DNA of 47,500 nt from Neocallimastix lanati (nom. inval.) (GCA_016946835.1 JACVTC010000187.1:1-47500); one strand, 5' to 3'; counted from the first letter of the stretch, positions 21,960-37,160 are shown. A program made the numbers and translations. Notes: generated from the letters alone by a model not told the origin.

Positions 21960-22400
21960 ATTTCTATTAGTAACATAGTATCCATTGTATTGATTCATGA
22001 AACAAACATTGTGCTAAATTAAAAAATTCTTTGAATTTAACACTAGTAAAAATGGCTCACTTGTTAATTTTCATTTACCTTCAGTATTCTAGTTTCTACT
22101 GGTGTTATTAGAATCATGAATTAGTCTTGATAGTTTTTCCTTTTAAAAAAATATTTTTAGCATCAAGAGATTATATGTTCTATAGGTAGATATAAATGTC
22201 GTTTAATAATCTATTCTTAATTAATTTTTTCTTTATTCTCTCTAAAGAAAGCATCGCTTTATAGATGTAGTATTGAATATTTTGGATTGGTTAAATCCAC
22301 TTATTTCCTAAAAAAAATTTTTTAAAAATACAAATGAGAGGGTTATAATTTATCATTCTGACTAAATTAGAAATAAAACTTAACAATGATGTGTCTTTAA
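21850..22400 (-). pseudogene. Decayed fragment of an M13 (neprilysin-like) peptidase gene
   Basis: The plus strand here aligns by eye with about 30310-30790 of the intact M13 gene. Shared blocks include 'cacggtaaa..caccattatctg.aagattttc', 'agtatccattgtattgatt' against 'agtatccgttatattgat', 'ccttcagtattctagtttctac' against 'ccttcggcatcgtagttttta', and 'gaatcatgaattag' at the zinc-motif region. Translation is broken by frameshifts, stops (one within the region equivalent to the residues after HELTH) and an inserted TA/T-run at about 21900-21957. It covers the catalytic part only; N- and C-terminal parts are not recognised. Same strand as the intact gene 8 kb away, so a local duplication is plausible. 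Confidence 0.75.
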
Positions 22401-26086
<3,686 letters not shown>

Positions 26087-27814
26087 ATGAAAGCTTATAC
26101 TGTTCTTTTACTATCTGTAGCGCTTACAGCTAAAGTTTCAGCGGAATGTTATACCTATTTATATGGTTATTCATGTTGTAAAGATACTTCAACTGAAATA
26201 CTTGGTTCGGATGAAGAAGGCTTTTGGGGTAAGGAAAATGGAGAATGGTGTTTCATACCGAAGAATCAAGGAGAATCGACCGAACCAACCATTACTACTC
26301 AACCATCGAGTGAGCCAACAACTCAAAATCCACAAGAGCCACCCAATCAAAATCCAGAGATTTATGTTACCGTTCAATTCAAAAAGGAAAATGCCTCCAT
26401 CTTCAACGATGGCAGGTTTGAAGGATTCGGTACAAGTTTCTGTTGGTGGGCTAACCGACTCGGCTATTCCGATTCATTAGCTGAACAGTCAGCCACCGCT
26501 TTCTATGATAAAAACGATGGTTTAGGTCTCAACATTATTCGTTATAACATTGGTGGTGGTGATAATCCGGAGCATGATCACATCACAAGAACGGATTCTA
26601 ACATGCCAGGCTATGCCATTAATCCCAATTATGATGGTACCCAATACACTTGGGATTATGACTGGAGTAGTGATTTCAATCAACGAAACGTTCTCCTCAA
26701 ATCCCTTCCGAAAAACAAGGAGGAAATTATTGTGGAAGCCTTCTCTAATTCCCCACCATATTTCATGACCAACTCTGGTTGTTCCACCGGTAACATTGAT
26801 GCTTGGGACGATAACCTGAAGGATGATGCCTATCCGGCTTTTGCTAAATATCTTGCGGATGTTGCAGAGCATTTCAAAACGGAATGGAATGTCACCTTCC
26901 AAAGTATTACTCCTTTGAATGAACCCTATACCAATTACTGGGGGGCCTATAATTATAAACAAGAGGGTTGTCATTTTGACCAGGGAGATTCTCAATCCAA
27001 TATCATAGTTGAACTTCGTAAAGCGATCGATGAACGAGGCCTCACCGATATGCAAATTAGCGGTACCGATGAGAGTAACATTGATACTCAGATTAATTCC
27101 TTTAAAAAGCTTAGTGCTGAAGCTAAGAACGCCATCACAAGAATTGACACCCACACCTACAGCGGTAGTAAACGTAATGAATTAAGAAAGCTTGCTGAAG
27201 AGGCTCATAAGAATCTTTGGATGTCGGAAGTTGATGGAGGAAATATGGAAGGTACGAATCCAGGAGAGATGGGGGCCGCCTTATGGCTTGCGAACCGTAT
27301 TATTTTTGATTTAAGCGAGCTCAGAGCCTCCGCCTGGGTTCTCTGGCAAGTCATTGATAATCACATCAGTAAAGAAGGCTATAACGGTAGAAAGGATACC
27401 GGTATGGTCAATTTGAATCGTGGCTACTGGGGAATTGCAGTTGCGGACCATGACAATGATCGAATTATTCTTACTCAGAAATACTATGGCTACGGTCAAT
27501 TCACGAGATACATACGTCCAGGTTATACCATTATTGCCAGTAATAATAATGCTATCGCCGCCTATGATCGTGAGGGTAAGAAATTGGTCATCGTGACGGC
27601 TAATAATTATGGTAGCGATGTCACCGTTGACTTTGACCTGTCTGATTTTTCAAGTGTCGGTAGTGAAATTAAGGTTATTAGAACTAGTGGTTCTCTTACT
27701 GAGGGTGAACAATGGGCTGAACTCAGTCCACTTACCACCTATGGTACGGGTTTCAAGGCTGAAGTAAAGGCTAATTCCATTACCACTTATATCATTGAAG
27801 AAGTTGAATGGTAA
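26087..27814 (+). CDS. Secreted dockerin-GH30 glycoside hydrolase (cellulosomal)
   Basis: 575 residues, intronless. Residues 1-19 form a signal peptide (MKAYTVLLLSVALTAKVSA). Residues 20-58 are a fungal dockerin: C21, C30-C31, then FWGKENGEWC ending at C55, the pattern that docks enzymes onto the anaerobic-fungal cellulosome. A Thr/Pro/Gln linker runs to about 90. The GH30 (beta/alpha)8 barrel begins with FEGFGTSFCWWANRLG (111-126); the acid/base is E279 in TPLNEPY and the nucleophile E381 in LWMSEVDGG. A C-terminal beta-sandwich closes the protein. The GFGTS-WWA signature resembles subfamily 5 (endo-beta-1,6-galactanase type), but the substrate is inferred; other GH30 activities (xylan, glucan) are not excluded. 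Balanced codon use against an AT-extreme background and lack of introns fit acquisition from rumen bacteria with a fungal dockerin added (inference). Confidence 0.93.
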   Translation: MKAYTVLLLSVALTAKVSAECYTYLYGYSCCKDTSTEILGSDEEGFWGKENGEWCFIPKNQGESTEPTITTQPSSEPTTQNPQEPPNQNPEIYVTVQFKKENASIFNDGRFEGFGTSFCWWANRLGYSDSLAEQSATAFYDKNDGLGLNIIRYNIGGGDNPEHDHITRTDSNMPGYAINPNYDGTQYTWDYDWSSDFNQRNVLLKSLPKNKEEIIVEAFSNSPPYFMTNSGCSTGNIDAWDDNLKDDAYPAFAKYLADVAEHFKTEWNVTFQSITPLNEPYTNYWGAYNYKQEGCHFDQGDSQSNIIVELRKAIDERGLTDMQISGTDESNIDTQINSFKKLSAEAKNAITRIDTHTYSGSKRNELRKLAEEAHKNLWMSEVDGGNMEGTNPGEMGAALWLANRIIFDLSELRASAWVLWQVIDNHISKEGYNGRKDTGMVNLNRGYWGIAVADHDNDRIILTQKYYGYGQFTRYIRPGYTIIASNNNAIAAYDREGKKLVIVTANNYGSDVTVDFDLSDFSSVGSEIKVIRTSGSLTEGEQWAELSPLTTYGTGFKAEVKANSITTYIIEEVEW

Positions 27815-28982
27815 GAATAATAAATAAAAACTATTCTTAATCATAAGTCGTATTAAGAATAAATTTTTTTATTATTCTTAATCAATCATAATCATAATAT
27901 ACCACAATTTTTTTTTTTATTTTATTTTAAAACTTATTTATATTAAAAATTTAATGTGCTCTTTCTTTCTATTTATTTATTTATTTATTTATTTATTGGA
28001 AGTAATTAATATTAAAAAAAAAAAGATAAAAGAAAAAAAAAGTTTTTATTTTTATTTTTATTTTTTTTTTTTAATTTATTAAATTAAAATTTAAAATATA
28101 AAAATTATGATTTAAGAAAGAATTATATATATATATATATATATATTTATTTTTTTAAAAAAATTCTAATTAATAAACAATAAAAATAAAAGTTTATAAA
28201 AAATTATTAATATCTCGATAAATAAATTTTAATGCTAATGATTGTATTATATATATATATGGAGGAAGAAATTTATATGATATAAATTAAATATAATTTT
28301 TATGTTTATTACAATTATTTTTGTTAATAAAAATTTATTGATTAAAGTAAATTTTTAATTTTAATATTAATTATTTTATTAAACAATTTATTCCTATTTT
28401 CATATTTTACAGTACATAAATATCAATTTCTTTTTTTTATAGTTGATAATATTATATAATTTTTAATTTCATAAAAAATTATAATGAATTAATATGATTA
28501 TAAATCACTTTACTATTTCTTACTACTAAATAAATCATATTTTATATATTTATTAATACGAAATTGATTTTAAATAGTTATAATTAATTTAAAACACTAT
28601 ATACAGTATTTTAAAAAGATATTTGAAGATACATATGATTATTTATTTACTTCATATATTTAAAATAAATCTTTTCTTAAATATATATGATAGTATTATT
28701 AAAAATTTAAATATATATAAAATTATAAATGTATTTATTTATATATAAATTTTAATTTCACAAATTATTTTATATATTTTTAATATTTTTTATTAATTTT
28801 TTTATTTTTTTTTTTATTTTTTTTTATTTTTAATTTTTATTTATTTATTTTTTTTTTTTTTTAAAATTATTTTTACATTTATCTATATTATTTTAAATAA
28901 TTGGAAACACGTAGTTTAATTTTTTTTATTCTATAATATTTTGTAATTTTGTTTTATTTAATAATTTAATAGATATTTAAAA

Positions 28983-29016
<34 letters not shown>

Positions 29017-29310
29017 AAAATAGAAATAAAACTTTATATGTAATAAATAAAATTTTTAATTATTTTTAATATTGTGTTTTATATGTATATATATATTTTT
29101 TTATATATTTTTTTTATATATTTTTTATATATTTTTATATATATATATTTTTTATTATATATATATTTTTTATTTTATTACCTTGTATTTATTTTTATTT
29201 TATTATCTTGTATTTTTTTTCTATTTTATTAACTTGTATTTTTTTTTTCTATAATTTAATTTATTTTTTTCTATTTTATAATTTAATTTAATTTAAATTA
29301 TTTTTTTATT
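27815..29310. other. AT-rich intergenic region, with a 3' hairpin just after GH30
   Basis: Eighteen bases after the GH30 stop codon a hairpin ATTCTTAAT/ATTAAGAAT (27833-27841 and 27852-27860, 10-nt loop) is followed by a T7 run. The same 'attattcttaat' word recurs at 27871-27882. The rest is A/T repeats, a long A-run at 28989-29014 and TATATTTTTT repeats. No gene. Confidence 0.6.
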
Positions 29311-29326
29311 TTTTTCTATTTTATAA

Positions 29327-29782
29327 GCCATGTTGGTCCAGTCGGTTAGGACGATACAGGTCACTGTAGAGGGCGGGGTTCGAATCCTCGGCATGGCACC
29401 AAATAATCGGATGAGGTTTCTATCCTGGGATATCATGAGACCACACGTGATGTCCATAAGGCTTTCCCTCAGATGATTATTTCACCCAACCCTGATACTA
29501 CGCTTTGAATTGAAGCATAGACCTTGATGATTGTAAAATTTCCAATCGCCAATGATTACACCCACTAGGGAGGAGTTAATGGTTCCGTTCTGATGCTCGT
29601 GGTCATTAGAGATATATGTAGGAACGTTAGGAATGCATCTCCGGGCAGTGTGTAACGACGATTGAGAGCGGCGAAGCTGATACAGTATGCCAATAACTCA
29701 TCACCTTACAGTTAATTAATAACTGTATGGCCATATGGGAGATGGGTACCCATATGTGCAAGTCTATGTTTTTGTTTTTTTG
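29327..29782 (+). mobile_element. tRNA-derived SINE-like element, copy 2 (uninterrupted)
   Basis: The head: acceptor GCCATGT pairs with GCATGGC, then ACCA (discriminator plus CCA). A box TGGTCCAGTCGG and B box GGTTCGAATCC match pol III consensus. The D arm (GTCC/GGAC) and T arm (CGGGG/CCTCG) pair. The anticodon arm is collapsed (TACAG-GTCA-CTGTA). A body of about 365 bp, also present in copy 1, ends in a short GTTTTT-type tail. A perfect 16-bp target duplication TTTTTCTATTTTATAA lies at 29311-29326 and 29783-29798, though the site is itself locally repetitive. Keeping the CCA suggests origin from a mature tRNA rather than a tRNA gene (inference). A short ORF inside the body is not conserved between copies. 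Confidence 0.85.
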
Positions 29783-30006
29783 TTTTTCTATTTTATAATT
29801 TAATTTAATTTAAATTATTTTTTTATTTTTTATTTTTTATTTTTTTATTTTTATTTTTTATTTTTTATTTTTTTTTATTTTTTTGTTTTTTATTTTTTAT
29901 TCTTTGTTTTTTTATTTTTTATTCTTTGTTTTTTATTTTTTATATTTTGTTTTTTATTTCTTATTTTTTATTTGTTATTTTTTTTTATCTTAAATTATTT
30001 ATTATC

Positions 30007-32217
30007 TTACCAAAGTAAACATTTATCCTTTGGATTCATTGGACTGCCTACCGGACAATTGAATACCTTTGCAAAATGTTCCATGTTTTGAACCACTCCA
30101 TTGACACGGAAAACGGCTGGACTGTGAACATCTCTGGTGGCAATATAGGTATCATATTCTGGAGAAGTTGTCATACACCAACTTTGAGCATAGCCAATGT
30201 AAAACATTTGTTCCACAGAGTATTGAGAAAGACCTGGAAGTAGTTGATTATGCGCCCGGACAGCTTCAATTCCTTCCTTCTTCTTAAGTTCTTCCACCGA
30301 AAGTAACCAGGCTTCATAGGCACGGTAAACCCCACCATTATCTGCAAGATTTTCACCCAACGTACTTTCGCCATCAAGATAGTGCTTCACGCCTTTACGA
30401 TCCGTCACGTAGTATCCGTTATATTGATCGACGAAGCATTGGGCCAATTCATTGAATTTAGCGCCATCCGCATCGGTCCACCAGTTAATGGCCTTACCTT
30501 CGGCATCGTAGTTTTTACCTTGGTTATCAAAACCATGGGTTAATTCATGACCTGCTGTACCACCATTAGCACCATAGTTAAAGTAATCTGGATCACCTTC
30601 ATAGTAGCATGGGGGTTGGAACATACCCGCTGGGAAGTTCATTGAATTATCATTGGCACTGTAGTAGGCATTGAACGTTTGTGGGGTCATATACCAATGC
30701 TCCTCATCATAATCCTTATGGTATAACTTTAGGTTATGGCCAAGAGAGTAGTATTCGTAGTTTACCATGTTGGTGAAATAGTCATCGGGAACCGTTTCAA
30801 ATTCTTCGTAATCTTCAGCGAGTCGTTTTGGATCCATGACGAAATCCGGGAACCCCACTCGATTGGTCATTAGGAAAACCTTTCGGATAGCTTCTTCTTT
30901 TGTTTTTTCGTCAAGCCAAGCCATTTGTGGAATTCGATTGATCATCGCTTGTTTCACATATTCAATAGTGTCGACCGCATCCTTCTTCGTGATATCGGTG
31001 AATTTATTTTCTACAAAATATTTACCAAGAATCCAACCCATCATTTCGTCAATTTTACCTTCACAGAAGCCTTCTCTTGGTAATTCCGTTTTGGTTTCAC
31101 CGGTAAGAGTAAACAGGAAATCACTCTCTGGTTTTCTAAGATAGGAAGCACCGTAGCCTATGAACGTTCTGATAAGCGTGAATTCAGCGTAGTAGGCTAA
31201 TTGTTCGAATGAGAAACTCCACATGATATCATCTAAGTCATCAAAATAGGCTGGGGATATATTTAAAATTTGGGTATCGAGCGTTATTTCCTCCTGAACG
31301 TTATGTTTTTGGAGCATTCGTTCAAAGTAAAGCTTCCAATCAATATAGGAGTATTTTGCATTCAATTCCCCGATGGTCATGAGAGACAATTCCGAGCTAT
31401 CATAGTTGATATACTTTGCTAATTTAATTTCCATTTTGACAATGGCATCGGTCATTTCGTTGAGGTCTCGGTCTTCGGTACCTTCGAAGACTAATTCCAA
31501 TGTTTTCATGACATAATTTCTATAAACCTTTTCAACGGTTTTATTCGTAATATTTTCCCCGGCTAAACCGGAACCATTACTGACCAAGGAAATGATATAT
31601 TTATCTGAAATTGATTTTAAGAAAATACTACTGATATCGAATAGGAATGAAACACCATAGGTATGAAGTCTGACCAGTAAATCGGTTAAACCTTCGACCG
31701 TAGCATACGACTTACTGTTTTTAAGAATACTGAATTTCTCAAGGATATCCAGTAATGGTTGATTCCTTTTTTTTTCGATAACATCAACATCAATACAGGT
31801 ATTGTAAACATTTCTTAATTTGTGATAGATTTCTTCGTCGTATTTTTGTTGTTCCTCAGTGAAATTTCTACTTGGCTTATAGTCATTGGTAATGATGGAA
31901 CGGAATAAATTCCAGCTTTCAACATCAACAAAATCATAGATGACATTTTGACCTTTTTTCAGTGGATTTTCTTTCATGAAACCACCACAACTGAATTGGT
32001 AGAAATCACTACATGGATCAACGGAAATATCCATATTCGTCAGAATTCTCTTTGAAGAATTGTAGCATTGTTCTGTGGTGCATTCTTCCGTTGGGAAAAG
32101 ACTTTCATCATATTCCGGAGGAGTAAATGGATCAACGACAGGAACAGCAGGAATAGCTTTTACTAAACCATTCAAAAAAAGAGTGGAAAGGATAGTATTT
32201 AGTGCCCTAATTTTCAT
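30007..32217 (-). CDS. Secreted M13-family zinc metallopeptidase (neprilysin/endothelin-converting-enzyme type)
   Basis: 736 residues, one uninterrupted exon, ATG at 32217. A signal peptide covers about 1-21, with no further membrane anchor, so a secreted rather than type II membrane form. The N-terminal M13 domain includes C68-SDFYQFSCGGF, typical of the family. The catalytic domain contains NAYYS (516-520, substrate backbone binding), the zinc motif HELTH 557-561, GENLAD (E622 third zinc ligand, D626), H698 and R704 near the C terminus and a final C-x2-W. All catalytic residues are present and the length is normal, so it should be active: it cleaves short peptides on the amino side of hydrophobic residues. 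A decayed relative lies at about 21850-22400 on the same strand. Its role in the fungus is unknown; peptide nutrition or processing of secreted proteins is possible. Confidence 0.95.
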   Translation of the reverse strand: MKIRALNTILSTLFLNGLVKAIPAVPVVDPFTPPEYDESLFPTEECTTEQCYNSSKRILTNMDISVDPCSDFYQFSCGGFMKENPLKKGQNVIYDFVDVESWNLFRSIITNDYKPSRNFTEEQQKYDEEIYHKLRNVYNTCIDVDVIEKKRNQPLLDILEKFSILKNSKSYATVEGLTDLLVRLHTYGVSFLFDISSIFLKSISDKYIISLVSNGSGLAGENITNKTVEKVYRNYVMKTLELVFEGTEDRDLNEMTDAIVKMEIKLAKYINYDSSELSLMTIGELNAKYSYIDWKLYFERMLQKHNVQEEITLDTQILNISPAYFDDLDDIMWSFSFEQLAYYAEFTLIRTFIGYGASYLRKPESDFLFTLTGETKTELPREGFCEGKIDEMMGWILGKYFVENKFTDITKKDAVDTIEYVKQAMINRIPQMAWLDEKTKEEAIRKVFLMTNRVGFPDFVMDPKRLAEDYEEFETVPDDYFTNMVNYEYYSLGHNLKLYHKDYDEEHWYMTPQTFNAYYSANDNSMNFPAGMFQPPCYYEGDPDYFNYGANGGTAGHELTHGFDNQGKNYDAEGKAINWWTDADGAKFNELAQCFVDQYNGYYVTDRKGVKHYLDGESTLGENLADNGGVYRAYEAWLLSVEELKKKEGIEAVRAHNQLLPGLSQYSVEQMFYIGYAQSWCMTTSPEYDTYIATRDVHSPAVFRVNGVVQNMEHFAKVFNCPVGSPMNPKDKCLLW

Positions 32218-34170
32218 TTTTTATTATTATTATTTTTTTTAATAATTAATTTATTCACTATTTAATTTTATTTTATTTTATTTAATTTATTTTAATTTCA
32301 ATATTTAATCTTTATTATTAATAATTGATATTAAATATTTATTTTCTAAACTATAAAAAATATCTTTATTCTATTCTGTTTTATTATATATATATATATT
32401 TTTTTTATTTATATATTATTATTATTTAATAATTTAATTTTATTTTTTTTTATATTTATTTTTTTTTTATGTTTTTTTTTTTTTTTTTTTGCTTATATAT
32501 ATATATATAAAAAAAAAAAAGGAAAATAAAATTATATTCTATTTATATATTTTTTTTATCAATTAATTTTTAATATAATAATTTATCTTTTTTTTTTTTT
32601 ATTTTTTTTATTTTTTATTTAATATATATATATATATTTAATAGATAAAAACAATTAATAATACCATAATTAATAAATATTAGTTTATTTTTTTTTAGAA
32701 AAAAAAGAGCTAATAATAGTAATAATGATAAATATAATATTGCATGTTTTTTAGATAATTTTTTTTTTTTTTTTTTTTTTTTTTTGATTATGGGATGTGA
32801 TTTCATTTTTTTGAAATATTACAGAAAATTAAAATATATTATTTTTTGCAAATTTTAACTTAACTTTTTTTTTTTTCATTGACGCCTTAAAAAAAAAAAA
32901 AAAAAAAGTAGGACACCAAATTTTAATAAATAGGAAAAAAATTTTTTTAATATAAAAATTTAATTTATGAATATTAAAAAAAAAAAAAAATTTTTTTTTA
33001 TTATTATGAAATATAAAATGTATAAATTTATTTAATTTAATTTTTTAATTTTTTATATAAATTTGAATTTGTAAAAAAATAAAATATTATAAATATTAAA
33101 ATCAAATCCATTCATATATTAATAATATATAGATGGATTATAAAAAATAAAATATATAATATAATATAATATATATAAATTTATAGATTAAATAATTAGT
33201 TTACTTTCTTACTTTTTCATTTTATTTCATTTTATTTCATTTTATTTTATTTTATTTTATTTTATTTTATTTTATTTTATTTTATTTTATTTTATTTAAA
33301 TTGAAAAAAAAAATTTAATTAAAAAAGAATTAAAAAAAAAATAAAAAAAAAAAAAATAAAATACATTAGTTGAATTAACCAAAAAAATTAAATAATTTTA
33401 GTTTATTATTATTTATTTAAATGATGGATAAATTTTCAAAATAAAAATTATTTTACTTATTTAATGAAATAAAATTACATAAAAAAAAAAAAAAAAAGAA
33501 TATACACCTATATATATATACATATATATAATATAATATAATATAATATGATATTTTAAAGTAAACTAAATTTAAATAAAATAAAATGTTTATTAAAAAT
33601 AGTATTCATTTAAAATAATATAGAATCATTTTTAACTTACCAATACATATATAGATAAGAAAAAATGGAAATTATTTATTGATAAATTTTTATTATGGAA
33701 AATGTATGGTATTACATAATATTAATAATAATAAATTTTTATATTACTACTACAAATTTTGTTCATATGGAATTAATTATTCTTTTATTTACTTTATTTA
33801 TTTATTTTGAAGGAAATATACGATTAACCACAACAACAACAACAAACAACTAAAAAAAAAAATAAAAAAAAAGATTAAATTTTATTTTTATATATTATTT
33901 AATTATTATTAATAATAAAATTTTAATAATTTTATAACATCATTTGTACAATTATTTTATTACATATAAATCAATTACCAATTTAAAGTACAATATAAAA
34001 AAAAATTTTCCTCATTTTCTCATATTTTTTTTATCAATATTATTTAATAATTATAAATAAATAAATAAATAATTAATTTTTTTTTCTTAATCAATTTTTA
34101 TAAATAATAATAATAATTATAATAATAATAATGGATATTAATAATAATAATAATAATAATTATAATAATA
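32218..34170. other. AT-rich intergenic region upstream of the M13 gene
   Basis: Promoter side of the M13 gene. It holds long T- and A-runs, a pentanucleotide TTTTA/TTTCA array at about 33219-33297, and many TAA words. Nothing gene-like. Confidence 0.65.
33219..33297. repeat. (TTTTA)n pentanucleotide microsatellite
   Basis: About 16 units of TTTTA, with TTTCA variants at the left end. It has the same motif class as the array at 34575, on the opposite strand. Confidence 0.85.
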
Positions 34171-34575
34171 ATAGTGGATATTTAATAATAATAATAGATA
34201 ATAGATAATACTTTATAATAAATAAAATAAAATAAAAATAATTGATAATAAATTAACAAATTACAGAATAAAATATTTATATTAAAATCTAATTTTTTAA
34301 AAATCCTTTTTTAATTTTTTTTTTTTTTTTTTATTATCAAAAATATAAATTATTTAATATAAATAATATTAAATAAATATTAAATACATGAATGAATCTA
34401 AAAGTTTAATAATAATAATGAATAATAATTAAAATAGTAATAATAAAATGAATAATAATAATGAATAATTATAAAAAAAAAATTCATTAATTAATTAAAA
34501 AAGAAAAAAAAATAACTTTTTATATTTATTTTGAAAATGAGACCATGTTAATCATTTTAATCATTTTTTTTTTTA
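34171..34575. repeat. Direct duplicated non-coding segment, copy 1
   Basis: About 405 bp starting 'atagtggatatttaataata' and ending 'gaccatgttaatcatttt'. It is nearly identical to 36666-37097 apart from the length of its internal T-run. Both copies start in a TAA-type microsatellite and end in an AAAT/AAAAT array, so the duplication may have spread through the simple repeats. No ORF. Confidence 0.85.
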
Positions 34576-34677
34576 AATAAAATAAAATAAAATAAAATAA
34601 AATAAAATAAAATAAAATAAAATAAAATAAAATAAAATAAAATAAAATAAAATAAAATAAAATAAAATAAAATAAAA

Positions 34678-34732
<55 letters not shown>

Positions 34733-34733
34733 A
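34575..34733. repeat. (AAAAT)n then (AAAT)n compound microsatellite
   Basis: About 21 AAAAT units followed by about 13 AAAT units. Because the pentanucleotide and tetranucleotide contain no stop on one strand, this yields spurious FILFY- and LFIY-repeat frames that should not be called genes. Confidence 0.95.
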
Positions 34734-35681
34734 CAAATAAACAAATAAATATAAATTATTAAAACTAATAAAATTAAAATTAAAATTACTATTTGTGTAA
34801 ATGAACATAATGACTATTAAATAATAATAAATTTAGTCACAGATTGTATAAATAAACTTTATTATTTAAAAATTTTACTATCTTCTGAAAATTATACCCA
34901 ATCATCCAATCAATTTGGAATATCCATTAGGAAAAAATTTTTTTTTTAGCCTCGTAAAAGATGAAGAAAGGCGTTAAAAATGAATAGGAAAAAAGATTAA
35001 ATTTATTATTGCCCTCTCAACAAATGAAAGGCAATTTTTAATTTTCTTTTTTTTTTTTTATTTATTTTCTTCATTAATAATATATTAATATTTAAAATTG
35101 TAACAATAATAATTATAATAATTATTTATATTTTTATATTTGCTTATTTTTTTTTTCCATTATTAATTGTTAAATATTAATACTATAAAAAAAAAATAAT
35201 GTATAATTAATGTTATTAATAATACTACAGCAAATATATATATATATTATAAATACATATTCCTAACATTAATTGAACAATTATGCTTATTATTATTATT
35301 ATTATAATTAGTATTATAATAATTAATACAATTAGTATTATACTCAAATAATAAAAATTTTTATTTTTATAATTTGATAATGGTCATAATTATGATTATT
35401 AAAAAAAATATACATATATATATAGATATATATTATATATTATATATTATAAAATATTATAATATAAGGTTTTTATTTTATTTTATTTTATTTTATTTTA
35501 TTTCGTTTTTAGTTACACATTGTAAAATAAAAAAAAAAAAAAAAAGGAATGTTCTAAGTTTCTTTTTTCATAAAATTTTTCATTATCTATATATATTTAT
35601 TACTACTATTTATTAATTTTTCAATTTCATTTTTAATTTCTATATTCATTTTTCCTTTTGTTGTTGTTGGTCTGAAAAAAC

Positions 35682-35721
<40 letters not shown>

Positions 35722-36618
35722 ATTTAAATAAAAATTAGTATCTCTCTCTCTATCTTAATATAAATTAAATATTAAATTAGGTTAATTTTATTCATTAATC
35801 TTATATAAATATTATTTAAAAAGTATATAAATATTATATAAATAGATAGATATGGAAATAAAAAGTGTCAACTAATAAAATTTATTATCATTTTTTTTTT
35901 TGCATTGATAAGAATTTTATTTTTTTTTTTTTTGTTTATCAAAACATTTAATTCATTTTTTTTTCTCCTTAAATACCTTTTTTTTCTTTTTTTAATATTG
36001 AATTTCTTGTTTATTAATCATTCAATTCAATTTATTTCAATTCAATTCAATTTAATTCATTTAAAAAAAAAATTATTAATCTATACTTCAATTAAAAATA
36101 ACAATAAATAATCATTTATTAGTATTTTTATATATACATATATTTACATATATATTATTAATATTATTATGGATTTATGGATTAAATGAAATAATAATAA
36201 TAATAATAATAATGGATATTATTAACATATAAATAAATAAACAAATAAAATAAATAAATTTAAATAAATTATTAATTAAATATTTAAAATATAACTAGTT
36301 ATATACAAAACATAAAAATATAAATATATTCATAAGTTTATGTAAATGTTACACATTTATGTAATTATAAATTTATACACGTGTATATAAGAAATTAATG
36401 TAAATCATATGATTATATAATAATATTTTATTATATATATTTTATTATTCATGTATTATTAAATTGAGAGCTCTTTATTAAATTAAAAATTAAATAAAAA
36501 TTATTAATTAAAACTAAATAAATAATTGTGCTAGCCGATAGATATTAATAATAATAATAATTATAATAATAATAATAATTATAATAATAATAATAATAAT
36601 AATAATAATTATAATAAT

Positions 36619-36655
<37 letters not shown>

Positions 36656-36665
36656 TATAATAGTA
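34734..36665. other. AT-rich intergenic region between the duplicated segments
   Basis: Contains a slightly more complex stretch at about 34880-35040 (including 'gcctcgtaaaagatgaagaaaggcg'), a TTTTA array at about 35468-35502, a long A-run at 35684-35719 and TAA arrays near 36540-36660. No gene or RNA recognised. Confidence 0.6.
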
Positions 36666-36810
36666 ATAGTGGATATTTAATAATAATAATAGATAATAGA
36701 TAATACTTTATAATAAATAAAATAAAATAAAAATAATTGATAATAAATTAACAAATTACAGAATAAAATATTTATATTAAAATCTAATTTTTTAAAAATC
36801 CTTTTTTAAT

Positions 36811-36851
<41 letters not shown>

Positions 36852-37096
36852 CAAAAATATAAATTATTTAATATAAATAATATTAAATAAATATTAAATA
36901 CATGAATGAATCTAAAAGTTTAATAATAATAATGAATAATAATTAAAATAGTAATAATAAAATGAATAATAATAATGAATAATTATAAAAAAAAATCATT
37001 AATTATTTTATTAATTAAAAAAGAAAAAAAAAATAACTTTTTATATTTATTTTGAAAATGAGACCATTTTAATCATTTTAATCATTTTTTTTTAAA

Positions 37097-37097
<1 letters not shown>
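36666..37097. repeat. Direct duplicated non-coding segment, copy 2
   Basis: Matches 34171-34575 with an offset of about 2495 bp. The internal T-run is longer here, and 'gaccattttaatcatttt' replaces 'gaccatgttaatcatttt'. Followed by an AAAT array (37101-37160). Confidence 0.85.
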
Positions 37098-37138
<41 letters not shown>

Positions 37139-37143
37139 ATAGA

Positions 37144-37160
<17 letters not shown>

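Noticed and set aside
26522-27154. 210-residue minus-strand ORF opposite GH30
   Set aside because: Antisense shadow of the GH30 coding frame, with no domain signal.
29327-29401. Functional tRNA gene at the SINE head
   Set aside because: The anticodon arm cannot form a normal 7-nt loop, there is an encoded CCA, and the sequence is repeated with a shared 370-bp tail.
34526-34808. Membrane-like ORFs rich in Phe, Ile, Leu and Tyr
   Set aside because: Pure translations of AAAAT and AAAT microsatellites.
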